Of a stretch of DNA of 64,000 bases, positions 53,855 to 63,911 are shown one piece after another. This DNA is from Photobacterium chitinilyticum (GTDB lineage Bacteria; Pseudomonadota; Gammaproteobacteria; Enterobacterales; Vibrionaceae): contig NZ_RJLM01000001.1 of NCBI RefSeq assembly GCF_004104355.1, positions 910,711-974,710 on the forward strand, in the 5' to 3' direction. Both the position numbers and the translations under genes were made by a program. The notes beneath the pieces are model-generated. The model saw only the letters and a list, made by a program, of their open reading frames with translations, searched no databases and had not been told where the DNA came from. Numbering within the stretch: the first letter of the stretch is position 1; each line of letters opens with the position of its first letter.

Positions 53855-54328
53855 ATGAAATCAAGTCAACAGCTATTGCCCTCATTACTCGATCGATTGA
53901 TTGATGACTCCCCGGAGCTGGGGAAGGATGTTATTCAGCCTTTTACGTGGAAAGACATGCGCCATAGCGTCCGACGTGATTTGGAAAATTTGTTGAATGC
54001 AAAAGTGAGTTGGCTTGTCTGGCCGAAATGGTGCAAAGAGTTGGACTGCTCGATATTTGCTTATGGATTGCCGGACTTTTCGGCGATGCCGCTAAGTAGT
54101 ACGAATGGGCGACAAGTATTATGTCGTATTATTGAAGAAACTATCAGGAAATTTGAGCCTAGGTTTCTTGATGTGACGGTCACGGTTGTTAGTGAGGAAC
54201 AGCCGCTAGACCGGATATTGCGGCTGAGAATATATGCATTATTCCATGCAACTCCGGAACCGGAAGAAGTGATTTTTGATTCGGAAGTAGAGCCGGTTTG
54301 TTTAGGCATTCGAATAAGTGAGTCGTAA
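53855..54328 (+). CDS. tssE: T6SS baseplate protein TssE
   Basis: This 157-residue protein is related to phage gp25. It begins LLPSLLDRLIDDSPELG; the segment DMRHSVRRDLENLLNAK contains the conserved R-R-D-L-E-x-L-L-N motif of the family. It joins TssF and TssG in the baseplate wedge. AAGGAG lies upstream of the ATG. Confidence 0.9.
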   Translation: MKSSQQLLPSLLDRLIDDSPELGKDVIQPFTWKDMRHSVRRDLENLLNAKVSWLVWPKWCKELDCSIFAYGLPDFSAMPLSSTNGRQVLCRIIEETIRKFEPRFLDVTVTVVSEEQPLDRILRLRIYALFHATPEPEEVIFDSEVEPVCLGIRISES

Positions 54329-54330
54329 CT

Positions 54331-56160
54331 ATGAGTGATGAAATATTAAAATATTATAACCGTGAATTAGCGTTCATCCGTCATATGGGGGCTGATTTCG
54401 CCAAACGTTATCCCAAAGTGGCAGGCAGACTTCGGTTAGGTGATGAGCATGTGGAAGATCCGCATGTATCTAGGCTCATAGAAAGCTTTGCTTTGTTGAC
54501 AGCGCAAACCCGCCGTTGTTTGGATGATAGTTTTCCCGAACTTACCGAAGGTTTGATTGGGCAGATGTATCCTGATTATCATGCAACGATACCCTCGATG
54601 GCTATTATTAAAATGACCACGCAGAGTATCAATGATAATGGGTTTGAGCTCCCTCGGGGTAGCGCTGTTGAGAGCCGTGTTGATGGATTTAAGACTTGTC
54701 ACTTTACGACGAGTTACGATACACAGTTATGGCCGGTAGAAGTGACGCACGCTACCTTTGAAAATGCCCCGTTTATAGCCCCTAGGTCTAATTTTCAACA
54801 AAGTGCGAAGTCGGTACTGAAACTGACATTAAGCTGCGAGTTTGACAATACCCAATTGAGCGAATTGGGTATTAATAATCTTCGGTTTTATCTTAATGGG
54901 CAAGCTCAGTTGAGTTATAAACTCTACCAATTGTTGTTTCAAACGACGATAGGTGTATCTATTGCACCCAGGGGGGAGTCAATTGCCAGTCATTATTTGC
55001 AATCTCGTCATATTGCAAGTGTGGGCTTTGATGATAGGGATGAAGTTGTACCTTATCAAAAACAGAGTTTTAGCGGTTATCGGTTATTGGTTGAGCATTT
55101 TTTATTTCCAGAAAAATTTTTGTTTTTTGAATTGCAAGATCTTGAACCAGAATGGTTCGGCGACGAGCATGAGATCGATTTATATATCTATTTTGAAGAG
55201 ACCGATGACTTTTTACCGAAACAATTAACTGCCGAAAATATACTGTTAGGCTGTACTCCAATCATTAATCTATTTGAGCAAGAGCTTGAACCGATTTCTT
55301 TGCAATTAACACAAAGCGAACATCAATTGATCCCACGTTATGACGAGGCGGATATTTGCGAAGTAATCCAAATCAGGGAAGTGAAGGCCTTTGACCAACA
55401 CGATAATCGTGTAGATGTATCACCTTTCTACGGTGGCGGACAGTCAAATTATCTGACAGAAAATGAAATGTTCTGGACTCTGCGCCGCGAGCAATCGAAT
55501 TGGGCGGGGGGGCATGATGAACCGGGGTGTGATAGTTATTTGACGATAGTTGATCCTGATGCAAAGTGTATTGAGGTTGATGAGTATGAGCATTGGCTTG
55601 TGACGGTTAATGCCCTTTGTAGCAACCGGAACTTACCCGTTCGTTTGCCTTATGGCGGAGGTCAGCCTGCCATGAGTGTTGTTCTTCGAACTGACTCTTT
55701 GAAAGAAGTTCGCTGCTTAACCGCTCCAACAAACCCTATTCGTCCAAAACTGTTAGAAAGTACACGCTGGCAGTTTGCCAAGCATTTAACACTGAATCAA
55801 TTTTCCAGCGACAATGGTTTACAAACGTTAAAAGAAACACTCAAGCTCTATGACTTTGAGCAGACACCGCAAAGTAAAGTACTTATTGATGCTATTACCA
55901 CAATGACGATTACCCCAGTTAATGCCAGAGTAGTTCAAAACGGACGAGTGGGGTTTTGTCATGGCTCTGATATTGAGCTCGAATTTAGTAACAACGAGCT
56001 GTCGGGAACCGATGTATTTTTCTTCGGTTGCGTCTTGTCTCACTTTTTCGCTCAATTTACGACGATCAATAGCTTTACTCGATTAAACATTCGAATTCGT
56101 GGTCAATCAGATTGGTTACACCGTTGGCCGGCTTGTGCTGGAGGAAAAGTATTACTTTGA
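54331..56160 (+). CDS. tssF: T6SS baseplate protein TssF
   Basis: This 609-residue protein begins MSDEILKYYNRELAFIRHMGADFAKRYPKVAGRL, the highly typical TssF start. It is a wedge component with TssG and TssE. Its last three codons overlap the TssG start. Confidence 0.95.
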   Translation: MSDEILKYYNRELAFIRHMGADFAKRYPKVAGRLRLGDEHVEDPHVSRLIESFALLTAQTRRCLDDSFPELTEGLIGQMYPDYHATIPSMAIIKMTTQSINDNGFELPRGSAVESRVDGFKTCHFTTSYDTQLWPVEVTHATFENAPFIAPRSNFQQSAKSVLKLTLSCEFDNTQLSELGINNLRFYLNGQAQLSYKLYQLLFQTTIGVSIAPRGESIASHYLQSRHIASVGFDDRDEVVPYQKQSFSGYRLLVEHFLFPEKFLFFELQDLEPEWFGDEHEIDLYIYFEETDDFLPKQLTAENILLGCTPIINLFEQELEPISLQLTQSEHQLIPRYDEADICEVIQIREVKAFDQHDNRVDVSPFYGGGQSNYLTENEMFWTLRREQSNWAGGHDEPGCDSYLTIVDPDAKCIEVDEYEHWLVTVNALCSNRNLPVRLPYGGGQPAMSVVLRTDSLKEVRCLTAPTNPIRPKLLESTRWQFAKHLTLNQFSSDNGLQTLKETLKLYDFEQTPQSKVLIDAITTMTITPVNARVVQNGRVGFCHGSDIELEFSNNELSGTDVFFFGCVLSHFFAQFTTINSFTRLNIRIRGQSDWLHRWPACAGGKVLL

Positions 56161-57143
56161 ATATTAAACGGTTAGTCAAAGCAATTAATAAAAGTGATTT
56201 TTATCGCGCCGTATATACGTTGCAGCGTTTTTTGGCCGGTTGCTCTATGGAGAGTGAATTAGGGTCTGATACTTTGCCAAAAAACGAACGGATTCGTTTT
56301 AAAGTGCCACAAAACTTGGGGTTCCCGGGATCTGCTATAGAGTCAATCAATGATGTAACAGGTGATGATGGCATAAAACGACTAGAAGTATATGTTAATT
56401 TTATGGGGCTAACTGGCCCAAGTGGTGCCTTGCCCCGTCATTACACCGAATTGGTTATGCAACGAACTCGATTGAAAGATGTTGCTATTCGCGAGTTTTT
56501 CGATTTGTTTAATCACCGGTTAATTACTTTGAATTATAGAGCGTGGGAGAAATATCAATTTCCCATCCAGCATGAATACTATCTGACAGGAAAAAACACA
56601 TCTATTGATGATGTACTTAAAGCCCTTACAGGGGCAAGTCAGAACTTGGATGTGTTTCTGGGTGGATTACTTGCTATGCCAATCCGAAATACTCAAAGTC
56701 TACGTCAGATACTTGAGTTGTTAAGTGGATGTGATGTGGAGATCCGAGAATTTGTCGGCCGTTGGATGGTACTTGACGAATCTGACCAGACCCAACTTGG
56801 TTCTCGAGTGCAACCTGAAGGGCAGCATGCGCAACTGGGCATGAGTACCATTGTCGGACAGAAAGTCTGGGATATATCTTCTGCCATTGAGGTTGATCTA
56901 CAAGTCAATAATCGTGATATGGCCAGGGCTGTGATGAGTCAGGGGCGATTGATGCAAATTTTAAAGCAAGTCGTTGCACATTATGTTCCTTCTTGTATCC
57001 AGGTTAGGTGGCGTTTAACAACGACATATCGAAATCTTCCTATCGCGAGTCTTGCCGATAACAGTCCGGGGTTAGGTCTGGGGGGCGCACTGATGATCAG
57101 TCGCCATTTAATGGATAAAAAGCTCAGCATTCCGGTGGGTTGA
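56157..57143 (+). CDS. tssG: T6SS baseplate protein TssG
   Basis: This 328-residue TssG has RFKVPQNLGFPGSAIESI, VNFMGLTGPSGALPRHYTE and FFDLFNHRLITL, classic for the family. I take TTG 56157, overlapping the TssF stop (TTGA), with GGAGG upstream at 56140; the in-frame TTG at 56112 lies deep within tssF. Confidence 0.92.
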   Translation: MNIKRLVKAINKSDFYRAVYTLQRFLAGCSMESELGSDTLPKNERIRFKVPQNLGFPGSAIESINDVTGDDGIKRLEVYVNFMGLTGPSGALPRHYTELVMQRTRLKDVAIREFFDLFNHRLITLNYRAWEKYQFPIQHEYYLTGKNTSIDDVLKALTGASQNLDVFLGGLLAMPIRNTQSLRQILELLSGCDVEIREFVGRWMVLDESDQTQLGSRVQPEGQHAQLGMSTIVGQKVWDISSAIEVDLQVNNRDMARAVMSQGRLMQILKQVVAHYVPSCIQVRWRLTTTYRNLPIASLADNSPGLGLGGALMISRHLMDKKLSIPVG

Positions 57144-57176
57144 GCTCAGTATATTAATTCAATAAAGGAACGTTGC

Positions 57177-59816
57177 ATGTCAACAATGACGTTGAAATCG
57201 TTAGTCGATAAATTATCGCCTAGTTGTAAAACGATGTTGGAAGCGGGGGCTGCATTATGTAATAGCCGTAGTCATTTCAGTGTTGAAATCCAGCATTGGT
57301 TATCGGCTGTGATCGATGAGCCGAGGGGAGACTTATGCGTGATTGCGCATCACTTCGATATAAGTTTGCCGGATTTTCAAAATGAGTTACAGCAAGGGCT
57401 AGAAAGGCTGAAAACGGGAAACAGCAATACACCGGGGTTATCTCCCCATATCGTGACATTATTGCGCGCTTCCTGGATGGCTGCGACTATCGATTTCGGT
57501 GACGATCAAATACGTACTGCCCATTTAATTTATGCGTTGCTCAAGGATGAAAGTCTGGTCTCTCTAGTGACCCACGATGCCAGCCAGCTGGAAAAAATTG
57601 ATCCTGCACAGTTACTTTTTGTTTGGCCTTCTATCGTTCAGAATTCAGATGAAACTAAGGCATTACCACTTAACGCTGAAACGGGAACAGGGCTGGAGAG
57701 TCGATCTGCACAAGTGTTAGCACAATACACTGTTGACCTGACCGAGCAGGCACGGGCTGGTGAAATCGATCCGATACTAGGCAGAGATAGTGAGATTCGC
57801 CAAATGATCGATATCTTGACCCGCAGGCGACAGAATAACCCTATTTTGACCGGAGAGGCTGGTGTCGGTAAAACGGCGGTTGTAGAAGGCTTGGCACAGC
57901 GTATTGCTCAAGGAGATATACCTGATTCTCTGAAGGCGGTTTCGATTCGAGTGTTGGATTTGGCCCTGCTTCAAGCTGGTGCAGGTATGAAGGGGGAGTT
58001 TGAAAACCGCCTGAAAAGTATCATTAAAGAGGTGAAGGTATCCCCAATGCCGATCATCTTATTTATTGACGAGGCTCATACCCTAATCGGTAGCGGCGGG
58101 CAGGCCGGACAGAATGATGCTGCAAATTTATTGAAACCCGCGTTAGCACGGGGGGAGTTGCGTACGATTGCTGCGACGACATGGGCTGAATATAAAAAAT
58201 ACTTTGAGAAAGATGCTGCACTTACCCGTCGATTCCAAGTGGTCAAAGTGGAAGAGCCTGATGAAGCGACCGCCGTGGTGATGTTGCGAGGCTTGTTGCC
58301 GGTGATGGAAGCACATCATAATGTCACTATCACTGACAAGGCTCTACAGGCAGCGGTGAAATTATCGAGTCGTTACATTAATGGACGTCAGCTTCCGGAT
58401 AAAGCCATTGCTTTACTGGATACCGCTTGTGCTCGGGTTGCGATGAGCCAGGTGAGTACACCGGGAAAAATGGAAGATTTAATCCGTTACCATCAACAGC
58501 TCAATGATGAAATAGCAGTATTGGAAAGGGAAGATATTACCGGTGCTGACCATAACGACAAATTAAAAAAGCTGACGGAAACATTGCGCCAAACGGATCT
58601 CGATCTTAATCAGGTTGAAAACCGGTGGCGTGATGAAGTTGGCTTGGTGGTGCAAGCAAAGGAGCTGTCGCATAAGTTGATTTCCGGTGTCGATGACATT
58701 GCTGATGAAGATAAACAGCAACTGCAAGAGATAAAGTACTCACTGAGTGAAAACAGCGAGCCGATGGTTTTTCTTCAGGTTGATGAAGTGTTAGTTGCTG
58801 AGGTTGTTTCTGACTGGACGGGTATACCTTTAGGTCGAATGCAGAGCGACGAAATCGAGACGATTTTGAGCTTAGGTGAGAGAATGAAAGAGCGTGTTAT
58901 CGGGCAAGATCACGCGCTTGACCAGATTGCAAATGTCGTTCAGACCGCTCGTGCGCATCTTGGTGACGAACGTAAACCTGATGGGGTATTTTTACTGACA
59001 GGCCCAAGTGGTGTTGGTAAAACTGAATCGGCCCTTGCTCTCGCTGAACAGGTTTATGGTAGTGAAGATAATGTCACTGTTATCAATATGTCTGAATTCA
59101 AAGAAGAGCATAAGGTTTCACTATTACTTGGGTCGCCTCCTGGTTATGTCGGATTTGGGGACGGGGGAATTCTCACTGAAGCAGTGAGGCGGAAGCCGTA
59201 CAGTGTCGTATTGCTTGATGAGATGGAAAAAGCTCACCCGGGTGTTCAGGATATTTTCTATCAAGTATTTGATAAGGGAACGCTGAAAGATGGTGAAGGT
59301 CGGGATGTCGACTTTAAAAATACGATCATTATCATGACATCAAATGTTGGCACCGAGACGACATTGGATCTTCATGAAGACGAAGATACAGCCCCTTCAA
59401 TTGATGGGCTAAAGCAAGCGTTACAAAGTGACATGCTGAAAGAATTCAAACCGGCCTTTTTGGGGCGGATTAATGTTATCCCTTATATACCGTTAAGTTC
59501 TGATGTTTTAGAGCGAATCATTCATTTACAATTGCGCCGTATCGCTAGGCGTGTCGAATCTCATTATGATGCTTCCTTTAATTATACTGTTCAAGTTGTA
59601 AATTATTTGAATTGTCATTGCTGCGATATTAATTCAGGGGCAAGGGCGATTCAAAGTAATCTGCAAAATATATTGTTACCTCTCCTCTCAAGTGAAATTT
59701 TAGAACTAATTGCCACAAAGAAAGAGATTAAAAGTATTTATGTCGATGTGGTTGATAATAATTATGAATTTGTTTTTAATGAAATTGTTTGTTCTGATAA
59801 ATTAAATGCGACGTAA
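57177..59816 (+). CDS. tssH: T6SS AAA+ ATPase TssH/ClpV
   Basis: This 879-residue ClpB-like disaggregase has an N-domain, a first AAA+ domain (Walker A GEAGVGKTA, near 226) and a second (GPSGVGKTES, near 611). It disassembles contracted TssBC sheath for reuse. It is the last of the core tss genes; a 210-bp gap to hcp follows. Confidence 0.95.
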   Translation: MSTMTLKSLVDKLSPSCKTMLEAGAALCNSRSHFSVEIQHWLSAVIDEPRGDLCVIAHHFDISLPDFQNELQQGLERLKTGNSNTPGLSPHIVTLLRASWMAATIDFGDDQIRTAHLIYALLKDESLVSLVTHDASQLEKIDPAQLLFVWPSIVQNSDETKALPLNAETGTGLESRSAQVLAQYTVDLTEQARAGEIDPILGRDSEIRQMIDILTRRRQNNPILTGEAGVGKTAVVEGLAQRIAQGDIPDSLKAVSIRVLDLALLQAGAGMKGEFENRLKSIIKEVKVSPMPIILFIDEAHTLIGSGGQAGQNDAANLLKPALARGELRTIAATTWAEYKKYFEKDAALTRRFQVVKVEEPDEATAVVMLRGLLPVMEAHHNVTITDKALQAAVKLSSRYINGRQLPDKAIALLDTACARVAMSQVSTPGKMEDLIRYHQQLNDEIAVLEREDITGADHNDKLKKLTETLRQTDLDLNQVENRWRDEVGLVVQAKELSHKLISGVDDIADEDKQQLQEIKYSLSENSEPMVFLQVDEVLVAEVVSDWTGIPLGRMQSDEIETILSLGERMKERVIGQDHALDQIANVVQTARAHLGDERKPDGVFLLTGPSGVGKTESALALAEQVYGSEDNVTVINMSEFKEEHKVSLLLGSPPGYVGFGDGGILTEAVRRKPYSVVLLDEMEKAHPGVQDIFYQVFDKGTLKDGEGRDVDFKNTIIIMTSNVGTETTLDLHEDEDTAPSIDGLKQALQSDMLKEFKPAFLGRINVIPYIPLSSDVLERIIHLQLRRIARRVESHYDASFNYTVQVVNYLNCHCCDINSGARAIQSNLQNILLPLLSSEILELIATKKEIKSIYVDVVDNNYEFVFNEIVCSDKLNAT

Positions 59817-60026
59817 TTCATAGTTCGATTTATCGTGATTAATATCAATTGGTTTTATATGTGATAATTTGACCTGTTATTTTTATATACTTACCAATTC
59901 AAATGAGATTTATATGTCATGGTGATATTTAAATGAGACTTGGTGATTTGAAAGATATCAATAAAACTTGACGGCTTAATAAACTGTTCCTTTTTAGAGG
60001 AACTAATACTGCTTTAGGAGATTAGC
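59817..60026 (+). promoter_or_regulatory. intergenic region before hcp
   Basis: 210 bp of AT-rich DNA with a GTTCCT / AGGAAC inverted repeat at 59986-60002. It probably holds an hcp promoter; the promoter itself cannot be marked with confidence. Confidence 0.35.
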
Positions 60027-60512
60027 ATGCAATCAAATACTTATTTGGATTATAATGGGATTCAAGGGGAGGCAACTGCTGCGAAGTTTGCAGGTAAGAT
60101 CACTCTCTTGTCTGTTGATTGGAGTATAGGCCGTGAAATTACCTCATATACAGGTACTTCACATGACCGTGAAGCTAGCGCTGCGCGTCTTTATGATATG
60201 ACAATTACTAAACTTCAGGATAAGTCATCTACATTATTGTTTAAAGAAGCAACCATCGGACAAGGTGTACCTGCAATTTTCTATATAACCAAGCAAGGTA
60301 AACCAGGTGTTGAAGAAATCATGAAAATCACACTTACAGATGCCATGATTTCAAATTTTAGTGTGTCTATTCAGGATGATCGTCCTGTTGAAACATTGAC
60401 CATTTCATATACAGCAATGGAGATGCTTGTGACGCCTTCAGATGATAAAAATGTACTTGATCAGACACAATTTGTTTATAAGTACAATGGCCAAACTGGT
60501 GTGGGTGCTTAA
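60027..60512 (+). CDS. hcp: T6SS tube protein Hcp
   Basis: This 161-residue Hcp has the characteristic core (YLDYNGIQGEATAAKFAGKI, TSYTGTSHDREASAARLYD, ETLTISYTAMEM). It forms hexameric rings of the inner tube and is secreted. GGAG precedes the ATG. Confidence 0.95.
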   Translation: MQSNTYLDYNGIQGEATAAKFAGKITLLSVDWSIGREITSYTGTSHDREASAARLYDMTITKLQDKSSTLLFKEATIGQGVPAIFYITKQGKPGVEEIMKITLTDAMISNFSVSIQDDRPVETLTISYTAMEMLVTPSDDKNVLDQTQFVYKYNGQTGVGA

Positions 60513-60528
60513 GCCCTTTAAAGTGCTG

Positions 60529-60555
60529 CGGGATAGTGGTGCTATCCCGTTTTTA
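60529..60555 (+). terminator. terminator between hcp and vgrG
   Basis: CGGGATAG / CTATCCCG with a 5-nt loop and TTTTT following. It would partly stop transcription after hcp, favouring more Hcp than VgrG. Confidence 0.85.
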
Positions 60556-60580
60556 AATATTAAAAATTGGCTTGATAACA

Positions 60581-62539
60581 ATGGAAAAAGCAACACAAGA
60601 TAAAAACATCCTCCGTATTGACACCCCATTAGGGAAAGATGTTTTACACATTACAAAAGCAGAAATCCAGGAAGGGATTTCTACGCTTTTTTCTACTCAA
60701 GCTTATGTTTATACAAATGGTCAATTAATCGATGCCAAGAATATTATTGGCAAGTCTGTAACTATTACTTTATTGTATAACCTTTCTGGTAGCGTGTCGG
60801 AACGGTTTTTTAATGGCTATGTTACGGCAATACGCTCTACGGGTAGTCGAATGCCGTCGGTAGCGGAAGGTGACAAATACCAAGATTATATTTTAGATAT
60901 CAGTCCAAGTTTTTCTTTTCTTTCTCAGCGCAGCAATTGTCGGATATTCCAACAGCTCAACGTTGAAGATATTGTAAAAACAATACTTTCAGAACATGGT
61001 GTGAAAATTCAGAGTGAGCTACAAAAAACTTACCCGGTATATGATTATAAAGTTCAGTACCATGAATCAGACTTGGCATTTGTAAACCGCTTGCTTGAAC
61101 AAGAAGGGATATTCTATTTTTTTAAGCATGACAAGACTAACCACTATCTTGTTTTGGCGGATGATATAACCGCTTATAGGGAGTGTGCAGAAAATCAGGT
61201 CGCTTATACAACCGGTAGTTTATCGGAGGCGCATATTCATGCATGGTCTGGTGGGCTTGAGGTGACACCGGGCAGCAGTGTTAAACTGGGGTATGACTTC
61301 ATTACACCAACAGATAAACTGTCTGGTGAGCATGCTGATGCGGGTTTAGTGACGCAACAATCTGCATTAGAGGTTTTTGAGTATCAAGCTGGATCTGAAT
61401 TTAATAGTCGCGCTCAAGACATTGCTAATGCGTCTCTTGAGTCTCTTCAGAGAGATACAGAGCTTTGCTCGGGTGCAAGTAATTGCCGTAGTTTTAGTGC
61501 TGGTCAGTTCTTTACTTTTAAATCCCATGAAGACAGTCGGCTTGAAGGCAAGAGTTTTCTGATTACCCAAACGAATATGGAAGTGGCGATCACTAACCAG
61601 ACGGGATCGAGCAAAAGTGCGTATCAAACCATCCTAAATCAGTTTTCTTGTGTTCCAAAGGAAACGCTATATCGACCTGTACAACTAACGCCAAAACCAC
61701 GTATTTATGGTGCGCAAACGGCTTGTGTCACTGGTGATGACGGAGACGAAATCTATATAGATAGATATGGCCGTGTAAAGGTGTTATTTCACTGGGATCG
61801 TGAAGGGGTATCAGATAGTACCAGCTCGTGTTGGATACGAGTTGCTCAAAACTGGGCCGGCAATCGGTGGGGGGCTTTTTTCTTCCCGCGTGTCGGTCAG
61901 GAAGTGTTAGTTGAGTTTCTGGATGGAGACCCGGATCAGCCGATTATCAGCGGGGCATTGTATAACGGCGATCAAATGCCGCCTTATGACTTGCCAGGCC
62001 AAAAAACACAAAGTGGCGTAAAAACGCGTTCAACTAAAGAAGCAACTGAGGATAACTTTAACGAAATCCGTTTTGATGACGATAAAGGCAATGAACTGCT
62101 CTCTATCCATGCTGAAAAAGATCATCATTTGATGGTTGAAAATGATTATCAACAGCTGATTGAAAATGACTGTCGGCAGACGGTTAATAACGACAAACAG
62201 TTATTAGTCGAAAATGATTATCGGCAGACAATTAAGAATAACTATCAATTTGTGGTTGAGAATAACAGCCAACAAACCATCAAAAATGACCACCAAATCA
62301 CTGTAGAGAATAACTGCAATCAAACCGTTACCAATGATTATACCTTGAAGGTCGACAATAATCTTCAAGCCAAAATTGCTAAGGAACTAGTGATTAACGC
62401 TGGTAAGGAGATCGTCCTCAAAGCTGGTGGAGCCTCAATTACTTTGTCCAGTGATGGTTCGGTAAATATTAAGGGATCAAGTATTAAGGTGAATGGAAGC
62501 ACCATTGCACTGAAAGCTGGATCGATTGCTCTGAATTAG
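60581..62539 (+). CDS. vgrG: T6SS spike protein VgrG
   Basis: This 652-residue VgrG has a gp27-like N-terminal part (YVYTNGQLIDAK ... LEQEGIFYFFKHD) and a gp5-like OB/spike region (VGQEVLVEFLDGDPDQPIISGALYNGDQMPPYDLP). A long beta-helical needle repeats Asn/Asp-rich units (residues about 512-605) and ends in KAGGASITLSSDGSVNIKGS. No C-terminal effector domain follows. ATG 60581 is preferred to the TTG at 60572. Confidence 0.93.
   Translation: MEKATQDKNILRIDTPLGKDVLHITKAEIQEGISTLFSTQAYVYTNGQLIDAKNIIGKSVTITLLYNLSGSVSERFFNGYVTAIRSTGSRMPSVAEGDKYQDYILDISPSFSFLSQRSNCRIFQQLNVEDIVKTILSEHGVKIQSELQKTYPVYDYKVQYHESDLAFVNRLLEQEGIFYFFKHDKTNHYLVLADDITAYRECAENQVAYTTGSLSEAHIHAWSGGLEVTPGSSVKLGYDFITPTDKLSGEHADAGLVTQQSALEVFEYQAGSEFNSRAQDIANASLESLQRDTELCSGASNCRSFSAGQFFTFKSHEDSRLEGKSFLITQTNMEVAITNQTGSSKSAYQTILNQFSCVPKETLYRPVQLTPKPRIYGAQTACVTGDDGDEIYIDRYGRVKVLFHWDREGVSDSTSSCWIRVAQNWAGNRWGAFFFPRVGQEVLVEFLDGDPDQPIISGALYNGDQMPPYDLPGQKTQSGVKTRSTKEATEDNFNEIRFDDDKGNELLSIHAEKDHHLMVENDYQQLIENDCRQTVNNDKQLLVENDYRQTIKNNYQFVVENNSQQTIKNDHQITVENNCNQTVTNDYTLKVDNNLQAKIAKELVINAGKEIVLKAGGASITLSSDGSVNIKGSSIKVNGSTIALKAGSIALN
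62128..62390 (+). repeat. VgrG needle repeat region
   Basis: About nine or ten degenerate units of nine codons follow the pattern (V/I)(E/K/N)N(D/N)xxQx(V/I), for example VENDYQQLI, IENDCRQTV, VENNSQQTI. They form the trimeric beta-helix of the spike. Confidence 0.75.
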
Positions 62540-62649
62540 ATTCAGTGGCGTTAAAGCATAGTGTTGTTGCCGTTTGAAAAGTGCAAATTGGGTTCGAATT
62601 GTAGGGAGTGCCGGGCTAATTTCAGAATTATCTTGCGGCAAGAAAAAAG

Positions 62650-62937
62650 ATGGGAAAACCAGCAGCAACGATTAGTTGTTTTCATATGTGTCCTAAAACA
62701 ACAGCAAAAGTTCCTCATATCGGCGGACCGGTGGCAGCCGGTTCAGGTAATGTTCTAATAGGTGGCCTTCCCGCAGCACGAAAAGGTGACATGTTGGTGT
62801 GCATTGGTCCGCCAGACAGTATTAAAGCAGGGTCTTCGTCGGTATCAATCAACGGTAAACCTGCGGCGCGGATGGGCGATTCAACCAACCATGACGGGAA
62901 AATAGTTGCTGGTAACCCTACCGTGACCATTGGGTGA
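62650..62937 (+). CDS. PAAR-repeat spike tip
   Basis: This 95-residue PAAR protein begins MGKPAATISCFHMCP, with repeats such as HIGGPVAAGSGNVLIGGLP and VSINGKPAARMGDSTNH. It sharpens the VgrG tip and carries effectors. It has no toxin extension, so its cargo should be encoded downstream. Confidence 0.92.
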   Translation: MGKPAATISCFHMCPKTTAKVPHIGGPVAAGSGNVLIGGLPAARKGDMLVCIGPPDSIKAGSSSVSINGKPAARMGDSTNHDGKIVAGNPTVTIG

Positions 62938-62944
62938 ATGTAAT

Positions 62945-63892
62945 ATGCCTATAGATATTGAGTTTGAGTGCCTACGGATAGGTGAGGATACCGATCATAA
63001 CGTGGTGTTAGGTCTGGATCCCTTAAAGCGCCTGCAAGCACAGTTAGTCGAGGTTGATACTAATAAGAATTTCTTGTCATTGCCGATAATCCCTTATTCA
63101 AATGAGGACTATTTTCAGCGTCTGTCGACAGTGTTAGAAATTGCTTTGACGGGGCATGAGGTGGATTGGCAGTCTGCTCCGGTGTTAATACTTTTACCTG
63201 AACAGGAAGGCCTAGACGATGAGTATTACCAGCGGTTGTTTTCAAATCTTTGCCAAGCAGCTCCTGCTTTAACCTTCCATTCTGAATGTTATCTGTTTCC
63301 CTATGGGAATAATGCTCTGATCTTTGCATGGCGTCATCTTGAACATTTACTGCATGAGCAAAAAGCACCTTATGTTTGGATTCTGGCAATAGACAGTGAT
63401 CCGCGCCTTAGCCAACGATTATCCGTAAACGAACAAAACAATGACGCTTGGTTACCGAGTGGGATCGCTGCTGAGAGTGTCATTTTGGTCAAAGTCAGTA
63501 TCTCGGGATCAGGGCTAATACGAAATTGGTTTACTCATGAAGTACAAAATAAAGACATAGCAAAAAATAACGTCATAGAGTCTGTGTTTGAACGATATTC
63601 CAAGGAATACGCAAAAGGAGTCCAGCAGTTTTATGCCCCGTATAACGGGAATAGTGAGCGGGTAAAAGAGTGGGCGAATGCCTATCACCTGCTGTATCCA
63701 TTTGTTGGAACTCGTACACAGGTTGTGATGACGGGAGCCGTCACTGGTGAGTTAGGTGCCTGCAGCGGACTCTATAACCTATTACATCTTTATACGCGCT
63801 ATCAGCGTGGTGACTACCTACATAGTACGTTGCAACTTGAGATATCTAAAAAGCAGTATCGAGGTGCAGCATCGTATGCCTGGCATCAATAG
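62945..63892 (+). CDS. thiolase-like protein of T6SS spike cluster
   Basis: This 315-residue protein looks like a degenerate beta-ketoacyl synthase/thiolase fold. It has a helix plus strand unit (LIFAWRHLEHLLHEQKAPYV then WILAIDSDPRL) like the KS D-S motif, and GAVTGELGACSGLYNLLHLY like the KS G-E-x-G-A-x-S-G segment. The catalytic Cys is not evident. Thiolase-like proteins beside PAAR genes are thought to help load cargo. ATG 62945 starts 8 nt after the PAAR stop. Assignment is by pattern only. Confidence 0.55.
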   Translation: MPIDIEFECLRIGEDTDHNVVLGLDPLKRLQAQLVEVDTNKNFLSLPIIPYSNEDYFQRLSTVLEIALTGHEVDWQSAPVLILLPEQEGLDDEYYQRLFSNLCQAAPALTFHSECYLFPYGNNALIFAWRHLEHLLHEQKAPYVWILAIDSDPRLSQRLSVNEQNNDAWLPSGIAAESVILVKVSISGSGLIRNWFTHEVQNKDIAKNNVIESVFERYSKEYAKGVQQFYAPYNGNSERVKEWANAYHLLYPFVGTRTQVVMTGAVTGELGACSGLYNLLHLYTRYQRGDYLHSTLQLEISKKQYRGAASYAWHQ

Positions 63893-63911
63893 TGAATGAT
63901 TGTGGGATAAC

